A stretch of 31,337 nucleotides of DNA. It comes from Bacteroidales bacterium UBA5206 (GTDB lineage Bacteria; Bacteroidota; Bacteroidia; Bacteroidales; Tenuifilaceae). The notes beneath the pieces were generated by a model. That model worked only from the letters and a program-made list of their open reading frames with translations. It made no database searches and had not been told where the DNA came from. Positions within the stretch are counted from its first letter, which is position 1. Every line of letters starts with the position of its first letter. This document shows, piece by piece, positions 24,172 to 31,312 of this stretch. Location: the NCBI GenBank assembly GCA_002412705.1, contig DHVO01000165.1:60513-91849 (forward strand). Direction: 5' to 3'. Made by a program: the position numbers and the translations under genes.

Positions 24172-26052
24172 ATGTTTTTTTCTAAAATGAGCTTACGAAC
24201 ACGCCTGTTCGTTCTGTTAATAGGCGCATCGGTTATTGTTTACTCCTTAGTTTTTGTGTATCTAATAGTATCAATAAAAAAGGAAAATCTTTCTCAGGCT
24301 AAGAACTATGTAAACACCGTAATTAGGGAGTCGGCCAATAGTTTTCAGGATCAGATTGATAATGAGCTCTCGGTGGTTAAAACACTAGCCGAAGGGTTTG
24401 AAGGAATTAACCACGGCACCGTTCAGCAACGATTGGCCATACAGAACACCATAGTGCAAAAGGTTTTTGAATCGCATAAGAACTACAAATCGCTTTGGGT
24501 ACACTGGGATTTGACATACTTCGACCAGAGCGGCAGGAGCAAGGGACGCCTACGTAGCAAGTACTTTAGGGATGGTAGCGAGGTGCTGTACAAGCAGGAT
24601 ACCGCATCGTTTGAGAATCTCTCCGATAATAGCCTTTGGGTTACACAGGACGGCAATAGCAACACCATTCTGGAGCCCTACTTTTTTGCTTACCGCGAAA
24701 CCGATAAAAAGGAGCACATGACCAGCCTTATTAGCCCAATTGTGGTTAATGGGAAGGTGATTGGCACTGTGGGCTGCGACATTGTGCTAACAGAGCTTAG
24801 GCGCAGGGTAGATAAGCTTAAACCGTTCAAGAATAGCTACTCCTACCTGCTCTCCAATGGGGCAATTTACGTTACGCATCCCGATACTACGGTTATTGGC
24901 CAGTCCATGGCCCAGATTAACCCCGACGAGGATGCCCTATACGATATAACAGGAAAAATTAGGCGAGGCGAGGAGTTTTCCCTTTCGGCCACGCACTCCG
25001 AAACGGGTAAAGAGGTTGTTGCCTACTTTATGCCTGTTGAGATGGAGAACTCAGGAACGCCATGGTGCCTAGGTGTTATGGTAACGCTGGACGATGTTAT
25101 GGAAACATCGCGCAGCATGGTATCGTGGCTCATTGTTGTGGGCATTGTGGGGCTTATCATTATCTCGGTGCTAACGGCATCATTTGCCACCCAAATATCC
25201 GTTAGAATAAAGCGGGGCGTTGCCTTTGCCAAGGAGATAAGCGAGGGGAACCTTCAGGTGAGGATGAACGATGCATCGGGCGACGAGATAGGCGTGCTAT
25301 CGCGCTCACTTACGGGAATGGCCGAGCGGTTAGACTCAATTTTCAAGGGCATACAGGAGGCCTCGGCCGAGATATCGGGAGCCGGTGAAACGCTGGAGAG
25401 CAGCTCGCAGCGGCTTATTGGCGCCTCGTCCGATTTGGTTGCCGCATCCAACGAGGTTAGCGGAGCTGTAGATCAGGTGGCCACCTCCATTGTAAGCAGC
25501 AACGCATCGGCGCTACAAGCCAAGGACATATCGGTTAAGGCGGTGGATACCATTAGGGAGGGCGAGGCCATATCGCAACGGGCCATGGATGCCATGCGCA
25601 ATGTGGCCGAGCGGATACAGGTGGTTAACGACATTGCATTCCAAACCAACATACTTGCGCTTAATGCTGCCGTTGAGGCTGCACGTGCGGGCGAGCACGG
25701 ACGCGGTTTCTCCGTAGTTGCTGCCGAGGTACGCAAGCTGGCCGAGCGCTCCAAGGTTGCGGCTAACGAAATTGTTGCCCTATCAAAAACCAGCCTTACC
25801 ACAGTGGAGCAGGTGCTAAGGGTTATGGCGGCACTTGCCGACGAGATATCCAAAACCGCCCACCACACCCAGAGCATTGCCGAGGCCAACGGTCAGCAGC
25901 AGGTGGAGTCGGAGCGCATACGCGAGTCCGTTAACCGTTTGTACCAAATTAGCCAGCAGAACAACCAGGCCTCCGACGAGGTGCTACACTACTCCAAAGC
26001 CCTTACCGAGCTTGCGGGCAAGCTGGAGGAGATGGTATCGGTGTTTAGGTAA
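24172..26052 (+). CDS. Methyl-accepting chemotaxis protein with Cache sensor
   Basis: This is a chemoreceptor of 626 residues from ATG 24172; a TTG at 24151 would add seven residues without clear reason. The order is transmembrane helix 1 (about residues 11-35), a periplasmic double-Cache-type sensor (about 40-315, with SLWVTQDGNSNTILEPYFFAY and LISPIVVNGKVIGTVGCDI), transmembrane helix 2 (about 317-341, WLIVVGIVGLIIISVLTASF), HAMP (about 345-395) and the coiled-coil signalling domain. The tip that contacts CheA/CheW is present (VNDIAFQTNILALNAAVEAARAGEHGRGFSVVAAEVRKLAERS). No C-terminal CheR-tethering pentapeptide is seen. No che genes are nearby and many Bacteroidota lack chemotaxis, so the genome should encode a chemosensory array elsewhere or this receptor feeds another pathway. 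The ligand is unknown. Confidence 0.93.
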   Translation: MFFSKMSLRTRLFVLLIGASVIVYSLVFVYLIVSIKKENLSQAKNYVNTVIRESANSFQDQIDNELSVVKTLAEGFEGINHGTVQQRLAIQNTIVQKVFESHKNYKSLWVHWDLTYFDQSGRSKGRLRSKYFRDGSEVLYKQDTASFENLSDNSLWVTQDGNSNTILEPYFFAYRETDKKEHMTSLISPIVVNGKVIGTVGCDIVLTELRRRVDKLKPFKNSYSYLLSNGAIYVTHPDTTVIGQSMAQINPDEDALYDITGKIRRGEEFSLSATHSETGKEVVAYFMPVEMENSGTPWCLGVMVTLDDVMETSRSMVSWLIVVGIVGLIIISVLTASFATQISVRIKRGVAFAKEISEGNLQVRMNDASGDEIGVLSRSLTGMAERLDSIFKGIQEASAEISGAGETLESSSQRLIGASSDLVAASNEVSGAVDQVATSIVSSNASALQAKDISVKAVDTIREGEAISQRAMDAMRNVAERIQVVNDIAFQTNILALNAAVEAARAGEHGRGFSVVAAEVRKLAERSKVAANEIVALSKTSLTTVEQVLRVMAALADEISKTAHHTQSIAEANGQQQVESERIRESVNRLYQISQQNNQASDEVLHYSKALTELAGKLEEMVSVFR

Positions 26053-26075
26053 CGCACCTAAAGTTACTAATAGCA

Positions 26076-26125
26076 AAACCAGAATGTCGCAGCTAGTATA
26101 TGCATAAGCTGCGGTATTCTGGTTT
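26076..26125 (+). terminator. Probable intrinsic terminator after the chemoreceptor gene
   Basis: AAACCAGAAT pairs with ATTCTGGTTT and CGCAGCT with AGCTGCG, joined by two G-T wobbles, giving a 19-bp stem with a 12-base loop. ACCTTTTC follows, so the T-tract is weak. It lies 24 bases after the stop codon and marks the boundary between the core region and the AT-rich accessory segment. Confidence 0.7.
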
Positions 26126-26254
26126 ACCTTTTCTAAAGATAGCATTGCGTGGTTTGTACGCTCAATGCAATCCTAGCCAAAACTACCCCCTTGTAATAAG
26201 AATTACCTACTAAGCCATTACCTCACAAAAAAGCTATATTTTATACATACTACT

Positions 26255-26295
26255 TATGTAGGACGATGTGGTATATATAAGTAGGTTAGCGGTTA
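26255..26295 (+). repeat. Junction repeat, type 1, copy upstream of the Ymh-like gene
   Basis: A stretch ending GTATATATAAGTAGGTTAGCGG lies 14 bases before the ATG at 26309. It matches the stretch before the lipoprotein ATG at 29941. From TGGTATA to GCGGT, 21 of 25 bases agree, and the shared TATGTA...ACGATG lies just before. The same relation to two unrelated start codons suggests a cassette boundary or shared leader. Confidence 0.6.
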
Positions 26296-26308
26296 TAATA
26301 CTTAGCAG

Positions 26309-27115
26309 ATGAACAAAGAATTTCCAATAATTGAAGCTAGTATTCTAGAAGGTATTTGCAGAGTGATTGCAGATACATCGAATGGATTGACAGGTTCTGA
26401 ATTAGGAAAAGCAATACTTGATTCAAAAATGAAGGACGTAAATCCAGAAATGACAAAGTGGAAAAGGCTTTATAACTTCTGTGTGGAGGCACAAAACAGA
26501 AACCAATGCTCAAATAATATTTTAACATTAATACAAACAGCATATCATCCTTCAAGATTTTTAAACAATAAAGAAAAATTTGAAGTAAGACGGTCAGAAT
26601 TAAATAAAATCCTCTCATTTATTGGGCTAGAATGCGCAGATAATGGAAAATTTCGAAATGTAATTAAATCAGAAACAATCTCTGATGCTGAAAAAAGAGC
26701 AACACTTTTATTTACAAAACTTGAAGAACGAAATGTTCATCCAGATGTTATTAAATTCTGTAAATCTGAACTATTACAGGATAATTATTTTCATGCAGTT
26801 TTTGAAACAACGAAAAGTGTCGCCGATAAGATTCGTAAAATGACAGGATTAACTTGTGACGGGGCTGAACTTGTAGACAAAGCCTTTGGAATAAATAATC
26901 CAATTATAAAAATTAATAACTTAATATCTGAAACTGAAAATAGTGAACATAAAGGTTTTGCTAATTTATTAAAAGGTTTTTTTAGCATGTTTAGAAATAC
27001 AATAGCACATGAACCTAAGATAACATGGGCTATTGAAGAAAACGATGCTTTAGACATAATGACTATTGCATCTCTAATGCATAGAAAACTTGATAGCGCA
27101 GAGAAATTCAAATAA
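26309..27115 (+). CDS. TIGR02391/Ymh-like protein with HEPN-type Rx4H motif
   Basis: The 268-residue protein has two parts. Residues 1-125 are poorly recognised and helical. Residues about 140-265 match my memory of the TIGR02391 (Hypoth_Ymh) family: HPDVIKFCKSELLQDNYFHAVFETTKSVADKIRKMTGL, the DGAELVDKAF segment, and FFSMFRNTIAHEP. RNTIAH (Arg229 to His234) is the Rx4-6H signature of HEPN ribonucleases, many of which are toxins or abortive-infection effectors. Function is inferred, not shown. The gene is strongly AT-rich, with AAA/AAT/TTA-heavy codon use unlike the genes before 26000, which suggests transfer. It is a single gene between two non-coding spacers and has no antitoxin-like partner. 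Confidence 0.72.
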   Translation: MNKEFPIIEASILEGICRVIADTSNGLTGSELGKAILDSKMKDVNPEMTKWKRLYNFCVEAQNRNQCSNNILTLIQTAYHPSRFLNNKEKFEVRRSELNKILSFIGLECADNGKFRNVIKSETISDAEKRATLLFTKLEERNVHPDVIKFCKSELLQDNYFHAVFETTKSVADKIRKMTGLTCDGAELVDKAFGINNPIIKINNLISETENSEHKGFANLLKGFFSMFRNTIAHEPKITWAIEENDALDIMTIASLMHRKLDSAEKFK

Positions 27116-27116
27116 A

Positions 27117-27264
27117 TTACAACCGCTAGCAAGCAGTTGCTTTCACTGGAGTTGATGATGCAAATGCAGAATTTTTACTACATTTAACTAACTTTTTAAC
27201 GGCGGATAACGCCGTTGACAATTCACACCCCAACTTTTTAAACCACAGAAACGTTGTGCGCAAT
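27117..27264 (+). repeat. Spacer with type 2 junction repeat and hairpin
   Basis: The spacer between the Ymh-like and DUF2971-like genes starts just after the stop with ACAACCGC and ends with ACGTTGTGCGC just before the ATG at 27265, so ACAAC and GTTGT are complementary ends. Near 27130-27175 it contains AAGCAGTTGCTTTCACTG, matching AAGCCGTTACTTTCACTG near 30490 at 16 of 18 bases. AACGGCG/CGCCGTT (27198-27216) is a perfect 7-bp hairpin with a 5-base loop. It resembles a gene-cassette recombination site but is longer than most attC sites. Confidence 0.5.
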
Positions 27265-28059
27265 ATGACAGATTTAAATACATATAATATTAATGAAGAC
27301 GAATTAGATAAATTTGTTTATCGTATAATTGACTATGATAGACTTGTTAAAATATTGAAAACTAATAATAATACATTGGTGAGAACTTTTATGTGGGAAG
27401 ATCCTTTTGAAAATTTATTAACAATACTCACAAGTGACAAGGAAAGAAAAACAAGTTACTCTACAATGAATAAATTTACTTATGCCCAATGTTGGTCTTT
27501 CGCAAATGAAAATGATTTGCTTTGGCGAACTTATTCTCCTAATAAGGAAAGTGTTAGAGTTAGAAGTACACCAAGGAAATTGTTGAAGTCTATTTATAAT
27601 TCTTCAAAAATTAAAGAGATTTTATTAAAACCAAGAATTTTATGGGAAAGCAGTAGAGACAATGACAAAATTGAAGAGAGTATATCTTTTTTCTGCGGGA
27701 AAGTGAAATACTTAACAAAAGATGAAATTTATGATTTTATAAAATCTAATCAAAGGGGATTGAATTTAAAATTTTATTTTGAATCATTATTTATTAAACG
27801 GGAGCCTTTTCGCAATGAAGAAGAGTTTCGACTTGGAGTTTATCATGTTAGTGAGTTACATGACATAATACTGGAATTTTCAGAGAATATTTTTAATTAT
27901 GACATTAAATTCAATGATGTTTTTGAAGAAATTGTTTTTGACCCAAGAATATCAAACGAGAAATATAATGGTTTAAAAGATGTATTAAAAAAACTACAAT
28001 TTGAAAACCCAATATATAAATCAGACATTTATGACAAACCAAGTATTAATGATTTTTAA
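27265..28059 (+). CDS. DUF2971-like protein
   Basis: The 264-residue protein is taken from the ATG at 27265; the frame is open to a GTG at 27256, but that falls inside the junction motif. It resembles DUF2971 proteins of unknown function: YRIIDYDRLVKILKTNNNTLVRTFMWEDPFEN at the N terminus, then AQCWSFANENDLLWRTYSPNKESVRVRSTPRKLL, and a later FIKREPFRNEEEFRLGVYHV segment that matches the usual KR..F..E.E.R motif. There is no signal peptide or membrane helix, so it is probably cytoplasmic. It is very AT-rich, with A/T-ending codons. DUF2971 genes are often found alone in variable regions, which fits here. Confidence 0.7.
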   Translation: MTDLNTYNINEDELDKFVYRIIDYDRLVKILKTNNNTLVRTFMWEDPFENLLTILTSDKERKTSYSTMNKFTYAQCWSFANENDLLWRTYSPNKESVRVRSTPRKLLKSIYNSSKIKEILLKPRILWESSRDNDKIEESISFFCGKVKYLTKDEIYDFIKSNQRGLNLKFYFESLFIKREPFRNEEEFRLGVYHVSELHDIILEFSENIFNYDIKFNDVFEEIVFDPRISNEKYNGLKDVLKKLQFENPIYKSDIYDKPSINDF

Positions 28060-28363
28060 AATTAAAAACAGGACATAATATATAGGAGTCTCAGCGGTCG
28101 GCATGACCCCGCTTCCCCCGCTTCCGCACGATTGTATCGTGTGGAAGCTAAGAGAAACAATTAGTTACTTGTTTTTATAAATTTGAAAACCCAGTGGCTA
28201 GAAGTTTTTTACTGTTGTAAAAGCCACACGGGGGATTGGCTTCGCCGGGCTCGCAAAGTATGCTCGGTTTATGCGGTAGCAGCGTTGCTTTGCGTTTTGT
28301 TTGAGCGTTCTATGGAATTATCACTGCGGCTTATCCCATTCCTACAAAAGATTGCTTTTAAGG

Positions 28364-28391
28364 TTGCTGTTGCTCTAAAAGGCTAAATTTG
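28364..28391 (+). promoter_or_regulatory. Promoter at the end of repeat copy 1
   Basis: TTG at 28364-28366, a 17-base spacer and TAAATTTG at 28384-28391 fit the Bacteroidota promoter pattern. Transcription would run into copy 2. Confidence 0.5.
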
Positions 28392-28687
28392 TAAATCTAT
28401 GATTTTTATGGTACTAGACCCCGCTTCCGCACGATTGTATCGTGTGGTAGCTAAGAGAAACAATTAGTTACATTGTTTTTGTAAACTTGAAAACCGCAGT
28501 AGCTTGAAGTTTTTGCTGTTGTAAAAGCCACACGGGGGATTGGCTTCGCCGGGCTCGCAAAGTATGCTCGATTTATGCGGTAGCAGCGTTGCTTTGAGTT
28601 TTGTTTGAGCGTTCTATGGAATTATCACTGCGGCTTATCCCATTCCTACAAAAGAATGCTTTTAAGGTTACTGTTGCTCTAAAAGGC

Positions 28688-28695
28688 TATATTTG
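28688..28695 (+). promoter_or_regulatory. -7 box at the end of repeat copy 2, likely promoter of the DUF4180-YdeI pair
   Basis: TATATTTG matches TAnnTTTG exactly and is the copy-2 counterpart of TAAATTTG at 28384-28391. The -33 TTG of copy 1 is TTA in copy 2, so the upstream element is weaker. The next gene starts at 28794, leaving a leader of about 90 bases. Confidence 0.5.
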
Positions 28696-28793
28696 TAAAT
28701 CTATGATTTTTATGGTACTAGACCTTTTTTTTGGGCAAAAGGGACATTCGCGGCTACAGTAAGAAACTCATAAACACGTTAACATGCATTACG

Positions 28794-29156
28794 ATGAGAA
28801 TACAAAGCCACAAGATTGAAGAAATAGTAATTGCCGAAGTGATTTCGGAAGCGTGCGTAATAAATGGGGTTGAAGACGCCATAGACTTGTTAGGAAACCT
28901 CTACTATCAGGGGTTTGATAAGATTGTAATCCACGAGAAAAACATTACGCCAGATTTTTTTGATCTAAAAAGCGGTGTTGCTGGTGATATATTGCAAAAG
29001 TTTTCCACTTACCGAGTTCGTTTGGCAATTGTTGGAAATTTTGCCAAATATACAAGCAAAAGCCTAAACGATTTTATTTTTGAGAGCAACAAAGCACGCC
29101 ATATTTGCTTTGTGCCAACCTGTTCTGAGGCACTAAAAATACTTTCCGTCCAATGA
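28794..29156 (+). CDS. DUF4180 domain protein
   Basis: The 120-residue protein is taken from the ATG at 28794 (MRIQSHKIEEIVIAEV). The frame is open to a TTG at 28731, but the added residues carry no family features. The family core is clear: NGVEDAIDLLGNLYYQGFDKIVIHEKNITPDFFDLKSGVAGDILQKF and YRVRLAIVGNFAKYTSKSLNDFIFESNKARHICFV. The biochemical role of DUF4180 is unknown; a small alpha/beta cytoplasmic protein is expected. The stop overlaps the start of the next gene (ATGA at 29153-29156), so the two are translationally coupled. GC content is higher than in the Ymh and DUF2971 genes, suggesting a different origin. Confidence 0.85.
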   Translation: MRIQSHKIEEIVIAEVISEACVINGVEDAIDLLGNLYYQGFDKIVIHEKNITPDFFDLKSGVAGDILQKFSTYRVRLAIVGNFAKYTSKSLNDFIFESNKARHICFVPTCSEALKILSVQ

Positions 29157-29743
29157 AAGATAGCATAAAGGGTGCTGTACCCAAAGAATCGGTAACCTTT
29201 TTTGAGACTCAGCAAGATTTTAGGAACTGGTTGGAAGCGCACCACGAATTGGCCACAGAGCTACTTGTGGGATATTATAAAGTGGGTAGCGGAAAACCAT
29301 CAATGAGCTGGTCCCAGTCTGTTGACCAAGCGCTTTGCTTTGGATGGATAGATGGGGTTAGAAGGTCCATCGACAAGGAGAGCTATTGCATTCGCTTTAC
29401 ACCCCGTAGGCCTACAAGTAACTGGAGCGCAATTAATATTCGGAAAATTGAGGAGCTAAAAAAAGCGGGTCTTATGAAACCCGCTGGTGTAAAGGCTTTT
29501 GCTCTGCGAAAGGAGAATAAATCGGAGGTTTATTCCTATGAGAACGAGGCACTACCACTTGCTCCAGACCTTGAGAAGCAATTTAGAGAGAACAAAGAGG
29601 CGTGGGACTTTTTTATGAAGCAAGCACCGTCGTATAGAAAAGCAATAGCTAAATGGATAGTGAGCGCCAAGCAAGAAAAAACCAGACAATCGCGGTTAGA
29701 GAGAGCAATACAGGAAAGCGCACTACAAAAGCGGTTAACATAG
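29153..29743 (+). CDS. YdeI/OmpD-associated (OmdA) family protein
   Basis: The 196-residue protein has the family signature: VTFFETQQDFRNWLEAHHELATELLVGYYKVGSGKPSMSWSQSVDQALCFGWIDGVRRSIDKESYCIRFTPRRPTSNWSAIN, with the conserved ALCFGWIDG and RFTPRRPTSNWS motifs. The C-terminal lysine/arginine-rich helical region (AIAKWIVSAKQEKTRQSRLERAI) matches the YdeI helical domain. Members are linked to polymyxin or antimicrobial-peptide tolerance and bacteriocin protection in a few species, but the mechanism is unsettled. It overlaps DUF4180 by ATGA; this pair may be a small stress-related unit. No signal peptide is present. Confidence 0.88.
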   Translation: MKDSIKGAVPKESVTFFETQQDFRNWLEAHHELATELLVGYYKVGSGKPSMSWSQSVDQALCFGWIDGVRRSIDKESYCIRFTPRRPTSNWSAINIRKIEELKKAGLMKPAGVKAFALRKENKSEVYSYENEALPLAPDLEKQFRENKEAWDFFMKQAPSYRKAIAKWIVSAKQEKTRQSRLERAIQESALQKRLT

Positions 29744-29895
29744 CCCAACAGAATGACAGCAATTGTACCTTGCTTATGCATTTTCTCACAACCCTTTTGG
29801 GTGCAAAATATAGGCGCAGCAATTTGCTGTAGATTTTTTTACTAAGTTTGATATATACAACGGTTGTACTACAGGTACCTTTTAATTTGGATGGA
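29744..29895. other. Non-coding spacer with inverted cores
   Basis: GCCCAAC at 29743-29749 overlaps the YdeI stop, and GTTGGCG at 29926-29932 lies 8 bases before the next ATG; CCAAC and GTTGG are complementary. Between them are ACCC-TTTT-GGGT, CAGCAATTTGCTG and the odd palindrome ACAAC-G-GTTGT. No gene is apparent. Confidence 0.4.
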
Positions 29896-29940
29896 TATGT
29901 ACGATGGTGTGGTATAGATAGGTACGTTGGCGGTAAGTTT
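29896..29940 (+). repeat. Junction repeat, type 1, copy upstream of the small lipoprotein gene
   Basis: It ends ATAGGTACGTTGGCGGTAAGTTT directly before the ATG at 29941 and corresponds to the copy at 26255-26295 (21 of 25 bases in the best block). Like the DUF2971 spacer it places a GTTG-GCG-type core just before a start codon. Confidence 0.6.
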
Positions 29941-30474
29941 ATGAAAACAAACATTTTTTTCTCATTATTACTAGTCATAATTTTTCTAAACTCTTGCATT
30001 GAAAATAGAATCAATGAAAATTTAGAAATCTATGGCTACTCAATTGGCGATACGATAACAGAAGAATTTAAGATAACTCACAAATACGGCGAGTACTTTT
30101 CTGATGCAATTTTTAAAAAAGACACGCTTGTTGAGATATACACCATTGGAAAACAAATAAATACATTCACACTAAATCTATCAGAAACAGAATTTAATGA
30201 AACAATTAAGAGAGTTGAATCTATATTAGGAAAACCTATTGTTTATTACATTGGGGATACAATTAGAAAGATAAAACTAAATCACTCTATAGAATACTTC
30301 CTGTGGAATGATTCTATTACTAATAAATCAATCGAAGCATACCTAAATATGAATCATTCAAGGAAAGGATATGTAAGATTTTCAAACGATTCAATATCAG
30401 AAATACTTTTAAGAAAACACATACTTGATTATGATATCATTGATAAACCTGTGGAGATTGTTGAATTTAAATAA
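29941..30474 (+). CDS. Small lipoprotein of unknown function
   Basis: The 177-residue protein begins MKTNIFFSLLLVIIFLNSC, a type II signal peptide with acylated Cys19. The frame is open from 29848, but the upstream codons lie in the spacer and the junction repeat, so 29941 is the start. The mature part is lysine- and isoleucine-rich (IYGYSIGDTITEEFKITHKYGEYFSDAIFK, RVESILGKPIVYYIGDTIRKIK). YSIGDT and YIGDTI form a loose internal repeat. I do not recognise a family. Codon use is AT-rich, like the Ymh and DUF2971 genes. It is likely anchored in the outer or inner membrane facing the periplasm. Confidence 0.72.
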   Translation: MKTNIFFSLLLVIIFLNSCIENRINENLEIYGYSIGDTITEEFKITHKYGEYFSDAIFKKDTLVEIYTIGKQINTFTLNLSETEFNETIKRVESILGKPIVYYIGDTIRKIKLNHSIEYFLWNDSITNKSIEAYLNMNHSRKGYVRFSNDSISEILLRKHILDYDIIDKPVEIVEFK

Positions 30475-30479
30475 AAAAC

Positions 30480-30564
30480 CATTGGTTAACAAGCCGTTAC
30501 TTTCACTGAGGCTAACGTAGCATGTGCTGAAAGCGACTACTTAGCAGCACCCCAAGACAACATT
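30480..30564 (+). repeat. Spacer with type 2 junction repeat
   Basis: GGTTAACAAGCCGTTACTTTCACTGAGGCTAACG near 30483-30516 is related to the spacer before the DUF2971-like gene (AAGCxGTTxCTTTCACTG, 16 of 18). GTTA...TAAC and GTGCTG...CAGCAC (about 30524-30549) allow folding. It ends at the ATG of the next gene at 30565. Confidence 0.5.
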
Positions 30565-31101
30565 ATGAGAGGTTATCACTTTATTATTATTCTTTTTGCC
30601 TTACTGATTAATAGTGAGGCCTTTTCGCAGCATAAAAAAACCCATCTGCCATATTCCAAATTTGAGGTTAAGTTTGGTTTTGGGTTTGAGCAAGGTTTTA
30701 ATCTTGGTTTAAATTACTACTACTTGAAAAATGCTAATTTTGGAGTAGGCATTGGCTCTCACTTTCCTCCCAGAGAAAAGGCGCATCACTTTTTATTAAA
30801 TGCAGAAAACAACTTTCATATTGTTCTAACTAAGCGAAGGGTTTATGAATTGTCAATTTTACTAAATCAGCAGGTTATGGTTTGGAGGTATTCAGAACCC
30901 GATTTTTCTCATGATGCAGTAACTCTAGGATTAAACTCTGGGCTTAGATATGCCGCGCCTAGCGGTTTTGGAGTAATGCTAGAGGTTGGCCCTTCCATAA
31001 CATATACCTTAAAATTCCATAAGGTTGAGTCCTCAACCATAAGTCCAAACACAAACACAATTAGCTCCAACTTTAGATTGCTATTCTTTCACCGATTCTG
31101 A
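30565..31101 (+). CDS. Small outer-membrane beta-barrel-like protein
   Basis: The 178-residue protein has a type I signal peptide (MRGYHFIIILFALLINSEAFSQ, cleavage after about residue 21). Alternating hydrophobic strands rich in Gly and aromatic residues follow (FEVKFGFGFEQGFNLGLNYYYL, FGVGIGSHF, HDAVTLGLNSGLRYAAPSGFGVMLEVGPSITYTL). The C terminus is SNFRLLFFHRF, ending in Phe as in outer-membrane barrels. An eight-strand barrel of the OmpW/PorT-like type is plausible, but no named family is recognised. It stands alone and follows a cassette-like spacer. Confidence 0.7.
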   Translation: MRGYHFIIILFALLINSEAFSQHKKTHLPYSKFEVKFGFGFEQGFNLGLNYYYLKNANFGVGIGSHFPPREKAHHFLLNAENNFHIVLTKRRVYELSILLNQQVMVWRYSEPDFSHDAVTLGLNSGLRYAAPSGFGVMLEVGPSITYTLKFHKVESSTISPNTNTISSNFRLLFFHRF

Positions 31102-31312
31102 TCCCGCTTGTGGAAATGCATCGTTGTTCATGCTAATTGGTGGGTTATCCTACTTGTGCTATGCTTCTGATTAAGGATTTTTACTATTTTTATATTAACT
31201 TGTTGTAGTGTTTGAAATCAGCACAATGCTGATAAAAACTGCTGTATGTAAAATTTAAAGCAAGGCTATTGCTGATTGTTAATACATTACATAAATCTTG
31301 AATTGCATTAGG

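Larger units (their letters stand above)
28116..28724 (+). repeat. Tandem duplication of a roughly 303-bp non-coding unit
   Basis: Copy 1 is about 28116-28418 and copy 2 about 28419-28724 (offset 303 bases at the start, 304 at the end). I count about 15 differences, roughly 95% identity, most of them in the first 90 bases. Each begins with a hairpin (CACGAT-tgt-ATCGTG; in copy 1 extended by GCTTCC/GGAAGC, in copy 2 broken by an A-to-T change). Each contains GGCTTCGCC and a CGCAAAG...CTTTGCG pair (28252-28258 and 28288-28294 in copy 1; the second arm is CTTTGAG in copy 2). Each ends with a TAnnTTTG box. A 67-codon open frame in copy 1 (from a TTG at 28183) is interrupted by two in-frame stops in copy 2, so the unit is probably non-coding. 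It may be an RNA gene, leader or mobile non-coding element. Confidence 0.85.

Noticed and set aside
25473..25889. 138-codon minus-strand frame inside the chemoreceptor gene
   Set aside because: It mirrors the Ala/Ser-rich signalling domain on the other strand and is a codon-bias shadow.
28183..28386. 67-codon open frame with a TTG start inside repeat copy 1
   Set aside because: The same frame in copy 2 has a stop six codons after the equivalent TTG and another at the CTTTGAG site, so the frame is not conserved between 95%-identical copies.
28116..28724. CRISPR array or insertion sequence
   Set aside because: There are only two long copies in direct tandem without spacers, no terminal inverted repeats and no transposase frame.
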